Below are positions 22,985-35,035 of a stretch of 64,000 nt of DNA, in pieces (within the stretch, counting starts at the first letter, position 1; each line of letters starts with the position of its first letter). A program made the position numbers and the translations under genes. Origin of the DNA: Tanypteryx hageni. Taxonomy: Eukaryota; Arthropoda; Insecta; Odonata; Petaluridae. The stretch is taken from contig CM054114.1 of the NCBI GenBank assembly GCA_028673005.1, positions 15,935,516-15,999,515 on the forward strand, read 5' to 3'. The notes under the pieces are model-generated. The model made no database searches. It was given only the letters and a program-made list of their open reading frames with translations, and had not been told where the DNA came from.

Positions 22985-23837
22985 GTAAATCCCATTTTTA
23001 TTGAAATATCTAATGCATTAAATTTTCTGCTCAGATTAGGGTTGAGTCAGCTACTATAAAATTTAATGAGAATCAAAGATAGATAAATGCTTCAATATTA
23101 GTAGGATCTCAAGAAAATGTTCAGGTTGAATCTTTGCTGAATCAATTTCAAAATGTTGTTAGAATTAACAGGAAAGAGTATTTGGCAATATTGGGAAACA
23201 AAAATACAATCAGGCAGAACTTGCATTTGTTGCTACACAGGTTACAGTTGCCTTTTTTAAAATGTCATTTATCTTGACTCAATTGAGAACATACCTATAT
23301 TAAAAACCCTATTTTAAAAGATACACTAAAACCTCGTTATATCTAAGTTCAAGGGACCACAAAAATACGAATTCAAATTATCCGGGTTCGAAATAAACGA
23401 ACTTTTAAAAAATCGAAATTTCTTATGATATAGTCGTATCTATCCGTTCTGCTACAAAACTATTGACCTTACAAGTTCGTACACAAGGCGAATTCATGAA
23501 CAGAGCTGAAGTGAACACTTAAATTTTCCCAGTGTATATTTCAAGTTACTCTTTTACACCACGTTTAAAATAAAAGACTTTCAACCGCACGTACTCAGCT
23601 ACAAGATTCCGAAAATACATGCTAAAAAGATTGGGAAAACGATTTAAATTTAAATAATAAAGAATTTAAATAATAAAGACGCAAACATAATTTAATGACT
23701 TTTTAATTTAATAAATATAGATTTCAGTTCTTCATACTTACTAATATTTTGAAAACTTTGAAGGCTTTAACACAATATAATGACTTTTTAATCTAATGCA
23801 AAAAATTTAAATTTTTCATATTTGCTAGTATATTAAT

Positions 23838-24235
23838 AAGGATTTAGTTTTACCTTGTAGATATGTATGCAAATGATTTTTTTAGACATTAAATCACACA
23901 AAAATGCAACATTTCTGCAGAAATCTTTTTTCAATATTTCACAAGGTTCATTCTGTTCTTCGAAAAAGTTCGTGACTTGTTTTCGCAAAGCTAAAAGATT
24001 TTCTAGTACTGGACCTTGTGACAACCAGCTTACTTAATGGTTTGGAAGATCTACACTAAATGTTTCATCGTCATATTGAAGCACTGGCGATGCCGTGAAG
24101 CATTTGCTCGAATGTAGTACACAATACCAATAACTATACGTGATGTGTCATTTAAAACGAGATTTGGCGCAAAGATTCTGTTGATGCAAAATACATATCT
24201 TTTGTTTGTTATTTCTGTAACTTTCATGCTAAAAT
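23838..24235 (-). pseudogene. hAT transposase fragment, ZBED5/GTF2IRD2-like lineage
   Basis: Read leftward: IVIGIVYYIRANASRHRQCF at about 24160, then after a frameshift VSWLSQGPVLENLLALRKQV and NFFEEQNEPC...FCRNVAFLCDLMSK. This matches the central part of hAT-derived proteins of the ZBED5 and GTF2IRD2 type, where a VNFIRA..HRQF segment precedes VRWLSRGKVL. It carries one stop and at least one frameshift. Only about 130 residues of the family length remain. Confidence 0.65.
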
Positions 24236-24473
24236 CATATGGGGATGCAGGCACTGTTTATCTGTTTTGTGATGTCTCTCACTCTTGAGATATTTTTCCT
24301 TATGCGTCAACACTTGAGAGCTATATGGAAAGGAAGGAGGAATGGTCTTCGGATCTGGGCTAGTGCTTGGTTCAGCATTTCTTGAGAACAACATAAGTTG
24401 TGCGGAAGCAGCTATCGTTTATTATTTTCCGTTGTTACTTTTGTTTAATTTCTAACATTAAAAGAGTCAAACT

Positions 24474-24622
24474 TATCATGGCGTCATTAGAAAAACGCAA
24501 GCAATAACTGGTGATGAAAAGTAGACTGAAATATTACTTGAATGTGATTCGGAAGAAAGTGTCAGTTCAGAGACTGATAGTGAAAATAACATTGAAGATC
24601 ATGCTCATATTACTAAGGTAAA
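24474..24622 (+). pseudogene. Possible piggyBac transposase N-terminal fragment
   Basis: ATGGCGTCATTAG at 24478 starts a short frame (MASLEKRKQ). After a frameshift it gives ITGDEK, a stop, and an acidic stretch (LLECDSEESVSSETDSENNI). An ITDEE start followed by a Ser/Glu/Asp-rich region is usual for piggyBac-type proteins. It faces away from the piggyBac fragment at 21385-21775, so they need not be one insertion. Weak evidence. Confidence 0.35.
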
Positions 24623-25055
24623 AAGTTTTATTTTTATTTTTTGAGTGGGTTAATAAAAATTTACGAGGAAGATGTAGAAATCTTCGATAAAGCAGTATAC
24701 GTGAAGTAATCCGAGAACCTGGAATAAAGGTCTAGTAATGCAAGGATATGGTGATTCCTTTATTTGTATCATATGCAATTTTATTCCACGTTGAATACTA
24801 AATAAGTAAAAAGAAGTTACATGTTAGGGGGGCAATGTATATTTCCACTTAAACGCACAATATGGGAAAAGGTTTTGAATTAAACGAAATGTTCGCGAGT
24901 CATTGGACCAGATCTTCGAATTCATTGCAAACGTATTTTGAATAAACCGTACTAAAAGGTACGCAAAATCCTATGATGTTGGCATGGGACTGCTCTTAGC
25001 TTCGAATTACACGCAATTTCAAATTATTCGGGATCAAAATAAAGAGGTTTTACTG

Positions 25056-26147
25056 TATTTTGATAGTGAAATGTTCTAAAAACCAAAATGGGAAAACTGC
25101 TCATTTGCCCCAGCCTTGTTTGTAAATATTGTGTGAAAAAGTGGGGCAATTCCATAAGTAAATGCGGTATTGTTTAAGTTATTTTTACAATTTGCATATA
25201 TTCATTATTGCAGTAATTTAAAAGTATTTACCTATATTATGTAATTTTGGTAACTGACTGCAATATTGTATTTCTGTGTGTGAGTTTCATCACTTGACCG
25301 TAATATGTTTTCTTGAACATTTTTTTTAGCAATTAATGTTCCATATAACTATTTTTCTTAAGAGATGGTTGAAACCTATGGTGAATAGGTAAATTTTAAG
25401 AATGGATGTTAGTGCCTGTTTATTTAAACAAACAATCACTACTAAACCGGTTTAAACAGTAACTGAACTTGTATGTTTTCTAAAGTAACTGAACGGGAAT
25501 GAAACCAGAGCATCATAATATTAACCGAACCTGAAGATAAAAAATATTTCATTATGTTAGAATCCCTGCTAGCTACTACCATCTTATGCATTAGGGAGTA
25601 AAATTTCCTGGGTTCTATAACTGAAAACATGAAGATAAAAACATAAATTTGTCAAATTTTAAGTAACCATTTTCGACTCGTATAGCATTTCAACATCAGG
25701 AACAGAGGCAGTTTACAAATCTCCTGTAAGCTTAATCTCTGTGTTAGAGGATAGCGCGCTACATAGACTGAGAGCTTAGCTCCCTGCTTTACTTTATATT
25801 ATCTCTTTTAGCTCTGTTGCAAGAGCATTTCACTTCCTTTCCTGTGTAGCACATACTAGGGGTCTTGGATAAGTTTACGAATGAATGCATGCGTTTCATC
25901 TTTATTAAAATTTTCAGAATAAAACTAAGTAGACTGATGTCCACTCACAGAAATGAAAAAAAATGGCATTACCCATTGCAAGTAACTTTGGTGGTAACCA
26001 TGTAAATGATATTTTAGTGAAGTTAAGAAAGGTTATTGTAATTATGAAATAACTGAAGGTCTGATAGGGGGAACTTCACTGCAATTATAATATATTGATT
26101 TGTGTTCTTAATGGGAGTATTTTAAAAGACAAAATGTAATTTCTGCC
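25056..26147. other. No gene recognised
   Basis: AT-rich. A possible 26-base exon at 25700-25725 was considered and set aside. Confidence 0.5.
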
Positions 26148-26589
26148 ATATGGACAAAAGGAGTTTTGAAGCAGAAAATCCGGGACAAAAAAAAACGGAA
26201 CAAAGGAAATTTTGATTTTTTTAGATTTTCTATATTTGAAATAAAAACGTTTAGAAAAGAGGAGGTACATTTTTATTTATAATTTAAAAGCAATTTAATT
26301 TATATATTTCATGGATAATTTGACAGTATTACAATAAATTAGCCAAAGGGTTTTCAGTCATATTCTAGAGTTCTTCTATCTGCCTTAATCAAATTTGGAT
26401 CCATTTTTATCATCTCATAAAAATCTTAACTAGTCTAATGTAAGTTAAATTTACATAACAAAATGCAATCGATTCGTTTTACATACAGACGATTTTGTTC
26501 ATCAGACTACTAAACATTTATTTGTGAAAATATTCTTTCCACAGTTTCATAAAGTGCCGGAATGGCAAACAAAAAGCTACATTAAAAAA

Positions 26590-26730
26590 GGAAAAAGGAG
26601 AAACTTCCTTATAACCATAAAAATTAAAAATTAAATAAACAAATACACACCGGTATAGAGGAAATTACTTCACACCAGGGACCGAACACTCACACAATGT
26701 CACGCACGCACGCGCACCCACCCACACACC
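26590..26730 (+). repeat. Penelope-associated dispersed repeat, solitary copy
   Basis: Contains GGAGAAACTTCCTTATAACCATAAAAATTAA, CACCGGTATAGAGGAAATTACTTC and CACCAGGGACCGAACAC in segments. The same words occur at both ends of the Penelope-like remnant in the P2 arms (33768-33935 and 34860-35035), so this is probably a solo terminal repeat inserted in the Merlin element. Confidence 0.7.
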
Positions 26731-26934
26731 CACACACAAAATCAATTACATTTACGTAAATAAATCCCTTAGGCCGCTCTAAAGTGATGCTTGTCGGAGC
26801 ACAATTAACACGGACTATATACAAATATCACCTAGCGGCTTTTAACGAGCCTTGCCAAGCAAAATAATTCAATAAAATAATTTCAGCTACCTGTACTTAA
26901 TTCGGGTAGAAACACTTAATAGCGTCCATTAAAT

Positions 26935-27690
26935 GAAAGAATAGCCCTACCTTCGTAGCATGCCTCCTTTTTCCCATGTATTCTATGAAATATGCTTCCA
27001 TAGAATCTGGTGAAATTATTTCTACCTGACCTCCTCCTTATATCCCTCTTTACCACCACCCAGTAACACTCGGTATTTTGTATGATTCCGGGTGTCTTCT
27101 GGATTCACAAAATTCTTTGAGCGATTCACTCTATGGTGGTGATACCCCAAGGCTTCTAGCTCCGAGTATCCTCGCCACTTATCGGTCTTGAGCACCGATC
27201 CTTTGCCTACGAATCGGAAAATAACACAGTTTGGAATTCCTATTTTTAACCAGGAATTGGAATGTGTTGCGTGTCCTCCTGTCAATTCCTCCGACTATCC
27301 ATTTAGTCCTAGTCAGTCGCCCACGGTTATATTTACGATGGGCAAAAGCGCTCTCATCAATCTCAACTATGTGTCCTGGACCTCCAATTTGAGACGAATT
27401 CCCCTCCAATCACGCGGACAAAGCTCCCTGAGACAATATATAAGTCGCCTGATTGTCTCATGGCAATGTATCGTTTCCCTAACAGTAACAGATGTTAGAT
27501 ACTTCAATATCCATGCCAACGCTACTGACAGAAAAATATCTATTCCAAGTTCCCGCCAAGCAAATATGGTCTCGCTCCGATGGATATGCTCTTCCTGCAG
27601 ATTTTCTTTACGCATCTTACTGTGACTCCCTTGTTTTCCCCTTTGATAAACGAAATCTTCTCTATGTAAAGCCAAACGATTGCATTTTGG
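26935..27690 (-). pseudogene. Merlin transposase (ISXO2-like DDE domain), frameshifted
   Basis: Catalyses cut-and-paste transposition. The N-terminal part (27675-27367) has helices with SVTVRETIHCHETIRRLIY. After a frameshift near 27400 the core starts with GGPGHIVEIDESAFAHRKY, giving the first catalytic Asp, then VLKTDKWRGY with the second Asp and NRSKNFVNPED. A second frameshift near 27075 moves the frame to NTECYWVVVKRDIRR, which supplies the catalytic Glu. All three catalytic residues are still visible, but spread over three frames, so this copy is inactive. Typical Merlin length is about 270-300 residues, which the pieces cover nearly end to end. Confidence 0.85.
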
Positions 27691-28011
27691 AAATGTAAAT
27701 GTAACTTACATTTGACCTGGTAAGATTTTTGTGAGATGATAAAAAGAATCAAAATTTAATTATGGCAGATAGAAGAACTCTAAAATATGACTGAAAAAAC
27801 CTTTGGCTACTTTATTATAATACTTTTAAATTATTCATGAAATATATAAATTAAAATGCTATTAAAGTGATTAGAAATGTATTTCCTCTTTTCTAGACGT
27901 CTTTATTTCAAATATAGAAAATCTAAAAATAGCGAAATTTCCATTGTCCCGTGTTTTTTTAATGTCCCGGATTTTCTCCTTCAAAACTCATATTGTCCCG
28001 GTTGTGACGAT

Positions 28012-28490
28012 CAGCATCTGATCACCCTATTCACATGGGATCTCTCATCAGAACGTAAACTGGAACATACGCAGTGTTGCGATAAATACGGTAATAAGTT
28101 GGCTGAACTTGACCATTGATCTTTAAAATCTATTACTTTTGTAACAGCTAAGGGGCCTGCAAAAATTTAGTGTCACATATTTTTTATTTCAAGCGCAAAA
28201 ATGAAGCGGGACGAAATTAAAACTCATAGTAGTCGTAATGAGAACAAAATGGTGTCATGTCGCCTCGTGATACATAAGAGCGTTTAAATGTGGCAGAAAC
28301 CGCTGGAAACAAACCCACTGGGATGGTACCTTTGAGCAAAAAATATCAACTTCGTTAATATTTGCCGTAGAAAACCGATTAAAAGACGTGCATAGTCGAG
28401 AAACTACGTACAGTGTTAAACAGAGATGCATTCTCATCAGAAATGCATTAAAAAGTTATGATTAATTCGTACGGCCAAGGACTTGAGGTC
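28012..28490. other. No gene recognised
   Basis: Unique-looking sequence between the Merlin element and the motif array; no splice-bounded open frame noticed. Confidence 0.45.
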
Positions 28491-28491
28491 G

Positions 28492-28592
28492 GTGCATACT
28501 AATTCCATCCAGCAGCGGTCAAAAATAAATACTAACTCCGTCCCAGGGTTTTCGGAAGGACATACTAACTCAATCCCAGCGCGAAACTAAAG
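28492..28592 (+). repeat. Short motif array, CATACTAACTCCGTCCCA type
   Basis: Three copies of a motif like CATACTAACTCAATCCCA at about 28494, 28533 and 28560. Two more occur in inverted orientation at about 31550-31592, outside a second pair of inverted GC-rich arrays, so they look like the ends of one large element. Confidence 0.55.
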
Positions 28593-28914
28593 TTTCCTTC
28601 CCATTTTTCTGTCTGTAAGAAAAGTAGCTTTCTGGAAATCCGTGTACACTATACTTGGTGATAAATTTAACCGGAGTTTAAACCATTAGGAGATTAAATA
28701 TTGAAAAGCCTCACCGCCTTTATTAGGAAGCAAGAAAAATACCAAAGGTATGCCGTGGATAGTAAAAACCTGACTTTTTAAATGTGCCACCAACAAAAAT
28801 AATATCCATGCTAGCTAAAAGTTCCAAGTTCGCATTGGTCGAAAATGAGGGTGCCATTTATAAACATAAATTTCTCTTGTCGATTACTTTTTATTTCCAT
28901 CGAATCTAGGGTTC

Positions 28915-28985
28915 TAGGACGTTTCGCCGCGGCCGTTTCGCCGCAGCCGTTTCGCCGCGAATGACCTTTCGTCGCAAGGTGTTTT
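28915..28985 (+). repeat. GC-rich array, CGTTTCGCCGC type
   Basis: Three units of about 14 bases (CCGTTTCGCCGCGG type) followed by a decayed one. The inverted counterpart is at 31485-31530 (GGCGGCGAACC, GCGGCGAAACG). It shares the GCGAAACG/CGCCGAAA core with the minisatellite of P1. Confidence 0.7.
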
Positions 28986-29445
28986 TTCGATATTTGTGCA
29001 AGAAAGCGTAAAATTGCAATTTTCAATTATTTGGATGTAGGATAAGTACCTACTTCAAAATCTTGTTAATGACTGGTAGGCTTAAAGATATATTTGATCT
29101 CGGAAACATGGTTTATAGGGACCAAATTTATGAACAAGCATAATATGAAGAAATAGATCTTCCGTTACAACTTAATATCACCGATTTAATACAAGGTATA
29201 TCCGATACGATCACTTCGAAGGAATATGCTAGATCGACTGTCGTGCCGAGATTCCTTATTCCTTCCTTCCTACCATAATAACATAAATAACTGAAAGATA
29301 ACGTCATGATGAGTTGACAGAAAAATTTAATTACGAGTTACCCATTAGAATAAGAAGTCAGATATATTTAACTTTTAAAATCACAATAAGAATTTTACCT
29401 TGTTTATCACACCCATCGTTTACCTTCACTTTCCCTCCCCCATTT

Positions 29446-30852
29446 TAGTGCTTTTCGTCACTGCTGAAAAGCACTATTATCTTCGTGGATGTCCGTCCGT
29501 CAGTCCGTGCGCGTATATCAGGAAAGAACTGGCACCGATTTCAACCAAATTTGGTACCTAGAATTTTCACATAAGTACATGACCAAAATGACATATTTGG
29601 ACCGGATCGACCAAGCATGGGTGCCACAATTGCAAAGTTAAACATTTCGGTAATTCGAACTTTCGAATGAATTGGCTAAACCGATTTGAACGAAATTCTG
29701 TATTAAAGAGGCGTGCAACATCAAATAACAAAATCAAGATTTTTGGATAGATAGAGTGAGCAGGGCTGCCACAATACAAGGAATAAAAAAATCTTTTACA
29801 CGTATTTGTCTTTAACTGACCGCATCAGTTTCAACCAAAATTAATATTTATAATATCCACATATATACAAAACTACATTAGCATATTTAAACCGAATCAG
29901 CCAAACAGGTGCCACAATTACAAATTAAACTTTCTGTAATTAAGGATTTGGCAGGAATTGGCTGAATGGATTTCAATTAAATTTTATATATATGATTTTA
30001 CAACATACCATAACATACAAACGAAAGTTCTTTGAGATCCGTTTAGCCAATACCTTCCAAATTCATACTTACAGAAAAAATCTTACCTTGATATTGTGGT
30101 ATCCCTGTTTAGTCGACATGGTTGAAATATAATATTTTGGTTATTTATTTATATGAAGATTATATATTCCATAATTTGTTAAAATCCATGAAGTCAATTC
30201 ACTAGAAATACGTGTAAAAATATTATTTAACCTTTTATTGTTGTTGCCATGCTCTTGAGCTCCGCTTTAATTTTCTTGATTTCGTTATGTTATATTGTAA
30301 ACATCTTATATAAAAAATTAATTGAAATCCTTTTAGCCAATTACTTCCAAATCCTTAATAATTGAAAGAGTTTAATTTGTAATTGTGACTCTCCTGTTTG
30401 GCTTATTCAGTTTAATACGCTAACATGTTTTTTATATGTTTTTATTGTAAATGTTAAATTTGGTTAAAATTGATGTAGACAGTTCAACACAAATACCTGT
30501 AAAAAGAAAATTATTTTGTTCCTTGTATTATGGCAGCCCTGTTTTCTATAACTATACAAAAATATTTATTTGTCATATTATGTTGCATGCCTCTTTAAAA
30601 AAAATTTCTTTGTAATCGGTTAAGTTAAATCCATCCAAATTCATAACTACCGAAATGTATAACTTTGCAATTGTGGCACCCCTGATTAGTCGAGTTGGCC
30701 CAAACATGTTATTTTGGTCATTAATTTATGTCAGTATTCTATGTACCAAATTTGGTTGAAATCGATTTATCCGATTCTTCCCTGATATATGCGTACGGAC
30801 GGACGGACATCACTTAGATAATAGTGCTTTTCAGCAATGACGAAAAGCACTA
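29446..30852. mobile_element. Foldback element, 1.4 kb, itself nearly palindromic
   Basis: Both ends are TAGTGCTTTTCGTCA with its complement a few bases on, so each terminus is a small hairpin (AGTGCTTTTC ... GAAAAGCACT). Next come GTCCGTCCGTC words, and then inverted units containing GATTTCAACCAAATTTGGTA, GACCAAAATGACATATTTGG and GTGCCACAATTGCAAAGTTA. Similar shorter units recur through the interior. No coding sequence is visible, so it is non-autonomous. Confidence 0.85.
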
Positions 30853-32108
30853 ATAAAATTCATGGCTTTGGACGAGAATGCGTAGAATCCAATTCCGTTC
30901 AATACCGTCATTAAGAGTTTAATTTGTTATTATGGCGCACCCGTATGTCTGATCTGAAACAAATATGCCGTTATGGCCGCTATGGTTTTGAATATATTTA
31001 TATCCTATAAATATTAAATATCGTTGAAAGTTATGCAAAACGTAAAGAATTTTATTCCTTGTATGTGCAGTCATGATTTTTATATCTATAAAACACGTCT
31101 TGATTTCATTTTAATGTGTTGCGCACCTCCTTCATACAAAATTTCTGTGGCATCCGTTTGACCAGCCCTAAATAAATTCATGAAAACAAAAAAAAATAAT
31201 TTGCAGTAGTGGCATCACTGCTGCTTTGATGCCGTCTTCATATAACACTTATTCACCTATTTTTTAGAAGATTATATTTAACAAATTTAGTTGAAACTGG
31301 TTCGGCTAATCTATTCCGGAATCATGAAAACAAATGTTTCAAGTTGCAATATACACTTCTGCTGGATAGTTTAAGCACAAAATCCAAACACCTACTGTAT
31401 TTATGTGAAGATTCTATATACCAAATTTCCTTGAAATCGATTCAGCCTATTCTTTCCATTACACTAAAAATTCATTAACGACGGCGGCGAACCGTATCTC
31501 GCGGCGAAACGTCTCATTCCATGAATCTAGTGCCTGTGCGTGGGACAGAGTTACCATGGGCCTCTAACAACCGCGGGACTGAGCTAGTATGCGACATTTT
31601 CGAATAACAACATCCCGGGACTTTTAACTAAATAATTTAATAACTTTATCTGAATTGCGCTCGCGCATTCCATATTAACACTCTTCAAAATTTCTGGTGT
31701 AATATGTGATGTCCACTGAGCATTTACAACACACAAGACATCAGTATTTACAGTTGCTTGATGGTTGGTTCTGTGTGCACTTGTCGCTGTTTATGTAGGT
31801 CAAAATATAGAGTGAACTTTATTTAAAATATATTTTCCCTTTAAATAAAATAGATAATGACTGATAACCGGCAGTCAGAGAAGAAAAAGGGGAAAATCTA
31901 AACTCTTGAGGTTAAATTAAATGTTTAATTTCAGGACACATGCCTTCGTCCCAGCATTTCGCTCATTAAATTAAAATATGTTTGCATTCCTTTCGTGCTT
32001 TGTATTTTTTGTTTATTGCTCCCTATTCGGTTGTTCAGTTTTTTTTAATGCAATACCAAGATATTTGAATTCTTCCTGTATTTGGTCTCATTCCTCGTTC
32101 TTTTATTT
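30853..32108. other. P2 arm stretch with element ends, no gene
   Basis: Contains more weakly matching foldback-type units (for example TTCAACTAAATTTG-type words near 31275 in complement). It also holds the inverted GC-rich array at 31485-31530 and two inverted CATACTAACTC-type motifs at 31550-31592. Mirrored at 61384-62639. Confidence 0.5.
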
Positions 32109-33303
32109 ATCAAGACCACAGGGGTTTTGAAACTTTTTTCTCTGCGGCCCTGTAAAATATGAACATATATGTTGCGGCCCACAAAAATTTGTATTCATAA
32201 ATTGCTACATATAAATTAATAATTAGTTAACCTGCGACAGAAAATAGCGTAAATTAATTAAATCTTTCGTACATAGAGTACAAAAGTAACATTTCACACA
32301 TAGAATATATATGCGCTGCTTTTAAACCAGAAATACAGAGCTGAATTTACATCTTAACAAGATGTCCAAACCAGGACTAATGCAGGCTGGTTTTCCAAAG
32401 TTTACATCCCTAATTGATTACTTATAATGGCAGGAAATGTTTCACTATGTGTTAGTCATTCCAAGGAATTCCCATGGTATAAATACCATTTGCAATTCAT
32501 AGTTTATCAATGATAGAGAAAAATTGCAAAAACAAATTAATAGAGTATTATCAGGTTTAAAATACTAAAAGCAATGTCAAAATCTCTTTCTGACATTATA
32601 GTAGTATTATGCATGTATTATTTTAAATAAACTAATATAATTAACGCTACTGTTTATACTCTAACATGTATGGATTAAGTGTCCATTGCTGAATGGTAGT
32701 CGAGCGGAAAAGAAAATAATCCATTTGTTCACTCGTCTATGCTCAAGCCGAGTTCGGTAATAGTCGTCTCCATGGCAACAATCCGATAAAATGCGATTTA
32801 AAATGCAAAAGCGGTACGTTTTGGTAGACTTTCGAGAAAATATGATCAATTACCAAATTTCTGTGATAAGAATTAGAATTTACATTCTTTTCCCCTTAGA
32901 ACAGTACAAATCTCGCTCCGATATCACAATTTTAAGATATTTTAAAGTTTTAGGTAAAACAAATCCTTTGAAAACCAGTCTAGAAATTAATCAGCATGTC
33001 ATACAATACAATATAATTAAACTGGAAAATGGAATCATCCAAGAAGCGAGCGCAATTTAATAACAGAAAAACTTAATAATTAGTTCCTTTTCCAAATAGA
33101 ATTTCCGCTGATTTTATTTGGAACTCATTAGATATTAATTAAAAACTATTTTACTGCCTTATTACCACACTATTTACGCCAATAAATTATTTTAAAGCTG
33201 AAGCGCACAAATATGCAAGACATTTCTTTCAATGCCTTGATATTACTAGGCAGATTGAAATGATCGATAGCTACTCTGTATAATAAAATACTCCTTATGG
33301 TAC

Positions 33304-33306
<3 letters not shown>

Positions 33307-33362
<56 letters not shown>
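33307..33362. repeat. (TA)n microsatellite, left arm
   Basis: About 27 TA units, followed by an imperfect TATATTTATATA tail. Confidence 0.97.
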
Positions 33363-33368
<6 letters not shown>

Positions 33369-33767
33369 TTATATATTTATATATTTATATATATAAATTA
33401 TTAATCGAAACAGTATTTATACAACGCTATTCGAAAATGAGTTATAAATTACCCAGTAAAATAAAAATCCTGTTTATCTTATTGCAAAGTAGAGTTGGAA
33501 ATTACATGATGGCAAAAATCATCTGGCAAATATGGTAGAATATAAAGAATTATTACATGGATTTCAGATAGTTTTCCATTCTTGTCATCAAAGGAAAGAT
33601 ATATACTGACAAATCACTTTCCTTCCTCATTTCACACGAGGAATCTTACTATGGTATTAGTTTGATGACATCCCAAAAAATTGATTTTAAGACTTTCACC
33701 TTACAGTCGTAACTAAAGAAAGGCAATGCAGGAGTTTTGGGTAAAAGAGAAGCAGTAAAGATTGGTA

Positions 33768-35035
33768 GTAATGAAAAATGGAGAAACCTCCTAATAACCA
33801 TAAAAATAGTAAAAAGGGACTGCTCACACGCCGGTTTAAGGGAAATTACTCTGCGCCAGGGGCCTAACACTCCTGCAGTCACACTCTCTGGGTTCCTATT
33901 GGAAACTAATTGTGTTTTTGTTCAAAGAAGTTCATGAATAAATTGGCCAAAAGGTGAAAGTTGATTCCCAATGGCTGCCCAATCCTGATGTTTGTAAATG
34001 TTTTTATAGAATAGGAAAAAAGTTTGTCCCATGCAGAATTTAGAAGAGTTAATTTATTCAATGGATGTCGGGGGAAGCGAGAAAACTAAGTGTAGTATTT
34101 ATTGGGATGCTAGGAAAGAGAGACGTGACATCAAAAGAATCTAACGCTTGGGAATCACTAAGTATTACATTTTTGGCAGTGTCAATGAATCTTCAGGTTT
34201 TTAAATTCGTCAACTAACCATTTATAAAGGAGATAAGTGTGGAAATCAATATATGAAGCAATAGGTCTCAGAAATTCCGGGTTTGTGAACTTAAGGTAAA
34301 CAATGTGACATTGAAATGGTAGGATTTGAAACCGTAATCTTATAATGTAAGACCTCTTCTGAGTTGTAGGCAGTTTTTTCTTTTATGGTGTCCTTGGTAG
34401 AAAAAATCATTTGATTAAAAGAATTTCTGTTGAGAAGTGAATAAGGTCCGTTTTCAAATAATTGTTCAACTTTATCAAAATAATCTTGCTGATTCATGAC
34501 ACGATGCCAACGGAATTTCCTTTATCGGCTTTTAAATAAAAAGTCTTTTAATTTTAAAAGTTTGATGAGTTTGTAATCGGGACTGGGAAGGTGATTTGTA
34601 GTGTTGTTTTTTATATTATATTCCAGTTGTATTGTTCAAGCAGCTCTTACGTGATTTATGGTAGTATCATCAAGGTTTTTAATGGATTATTCAATGCCTA
34701 TAATATTATCTAAATAAGGTTCTATGTAAAGGAGACAAAAGTTAAATTCTTTGCTCAAGAGATTGGGTTCTTGTTTAGTAAATGTTTCTTCAGACATGTT
34801 ATTGTCAATATCGATGTCATCAAAGTGTTCCATGTGCTCACTAAATTATTTTATGTTTTGTGCGTGTGTGAGAAAAAGTCTCTGGCATGGAGTAGTTTCC
34901 CATAAACCCGTAGTGTGTCTGAGATAGCGTGTGCTAGGTCCCTGGCGTGGAGTAATTTCTCCTCAACCGGCGTGTGTTTTTCCTTTTTATTATTTTTATG
35001 GTTATTGGGAGATTTCTCCGTTTTGAATTAGTTTC
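33768..35035 (-). pseudogene. Penelope-like element remnant with inverted terminal blocks (left arm)
   Basis: Mirror of 58490-59735 on the opposite strand. Both ends (33768-33935 and 34860-35035) carry inverted copies of the GAGAAACCTCCTAATAACCA ... GCCGGTTTAAGGGAAATTAC block. The coding remnant lies between them. Compared with the right arm it has 18 extra bases near 34895 (CCAGGGACCTAGCACACG in complement) between two CACGC words, typical of a short slip or microhomology deletion in the other arm. Confidence 0.7.

Larger units (their letters stand above)
23324..25055. mobile_element. TIR element of Tc1/mariner-pogo type, 1.73 kb
   Basis: The left end reads CACTAAAACCTCGTTATATC and the right end, complemented, CAGTAAAACCTCTTTATTTT. 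A TA dinucleotide sits at each outer edge, as expected for pogo/Tigger elements. Both ends continue with sequence describing each other loosely (CAAATTATCCGGGTTCG against ATCCCGAATAATTTG). No CENP-B or DDE domain of the pogo type is visible; the interior holds pieces of other transposases (23838-24235 and 24474-24622), so the element is non-autonomous or has been invaded. Confidence 0.65.
26148..28011 (-). mobile_element. Merlin (IS1595/ISXO2-type) DNA transposon with long TIRs
   Basis: About 260 bases at 26148-26400 and 27755-28011 are inverted copies: both start near GGACA, carry GAGTTTTGAAG-AGAAAATCC and GGGACA words, then TAGATTTTCTATATTTGAAA and, at their inner ends, TTCAGTCATATT(C/T)TAGAG. 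Between them lies a single transposase gene on the minus strand. The length (1.86 kb) and layout fit eukaryotic Merlin elements. A copy of an unrelated 140-base repeat (26590-26730) has landed inside it. Confidence 0.85.

Noticed and set aside
25700..25725. Possible 26-base exon between ATCAG and GTAAGC
   Set aside because: Not a multiple of three, no supporting peptide, and such short AG...GT pairs are frequent in AT-rich DNA.
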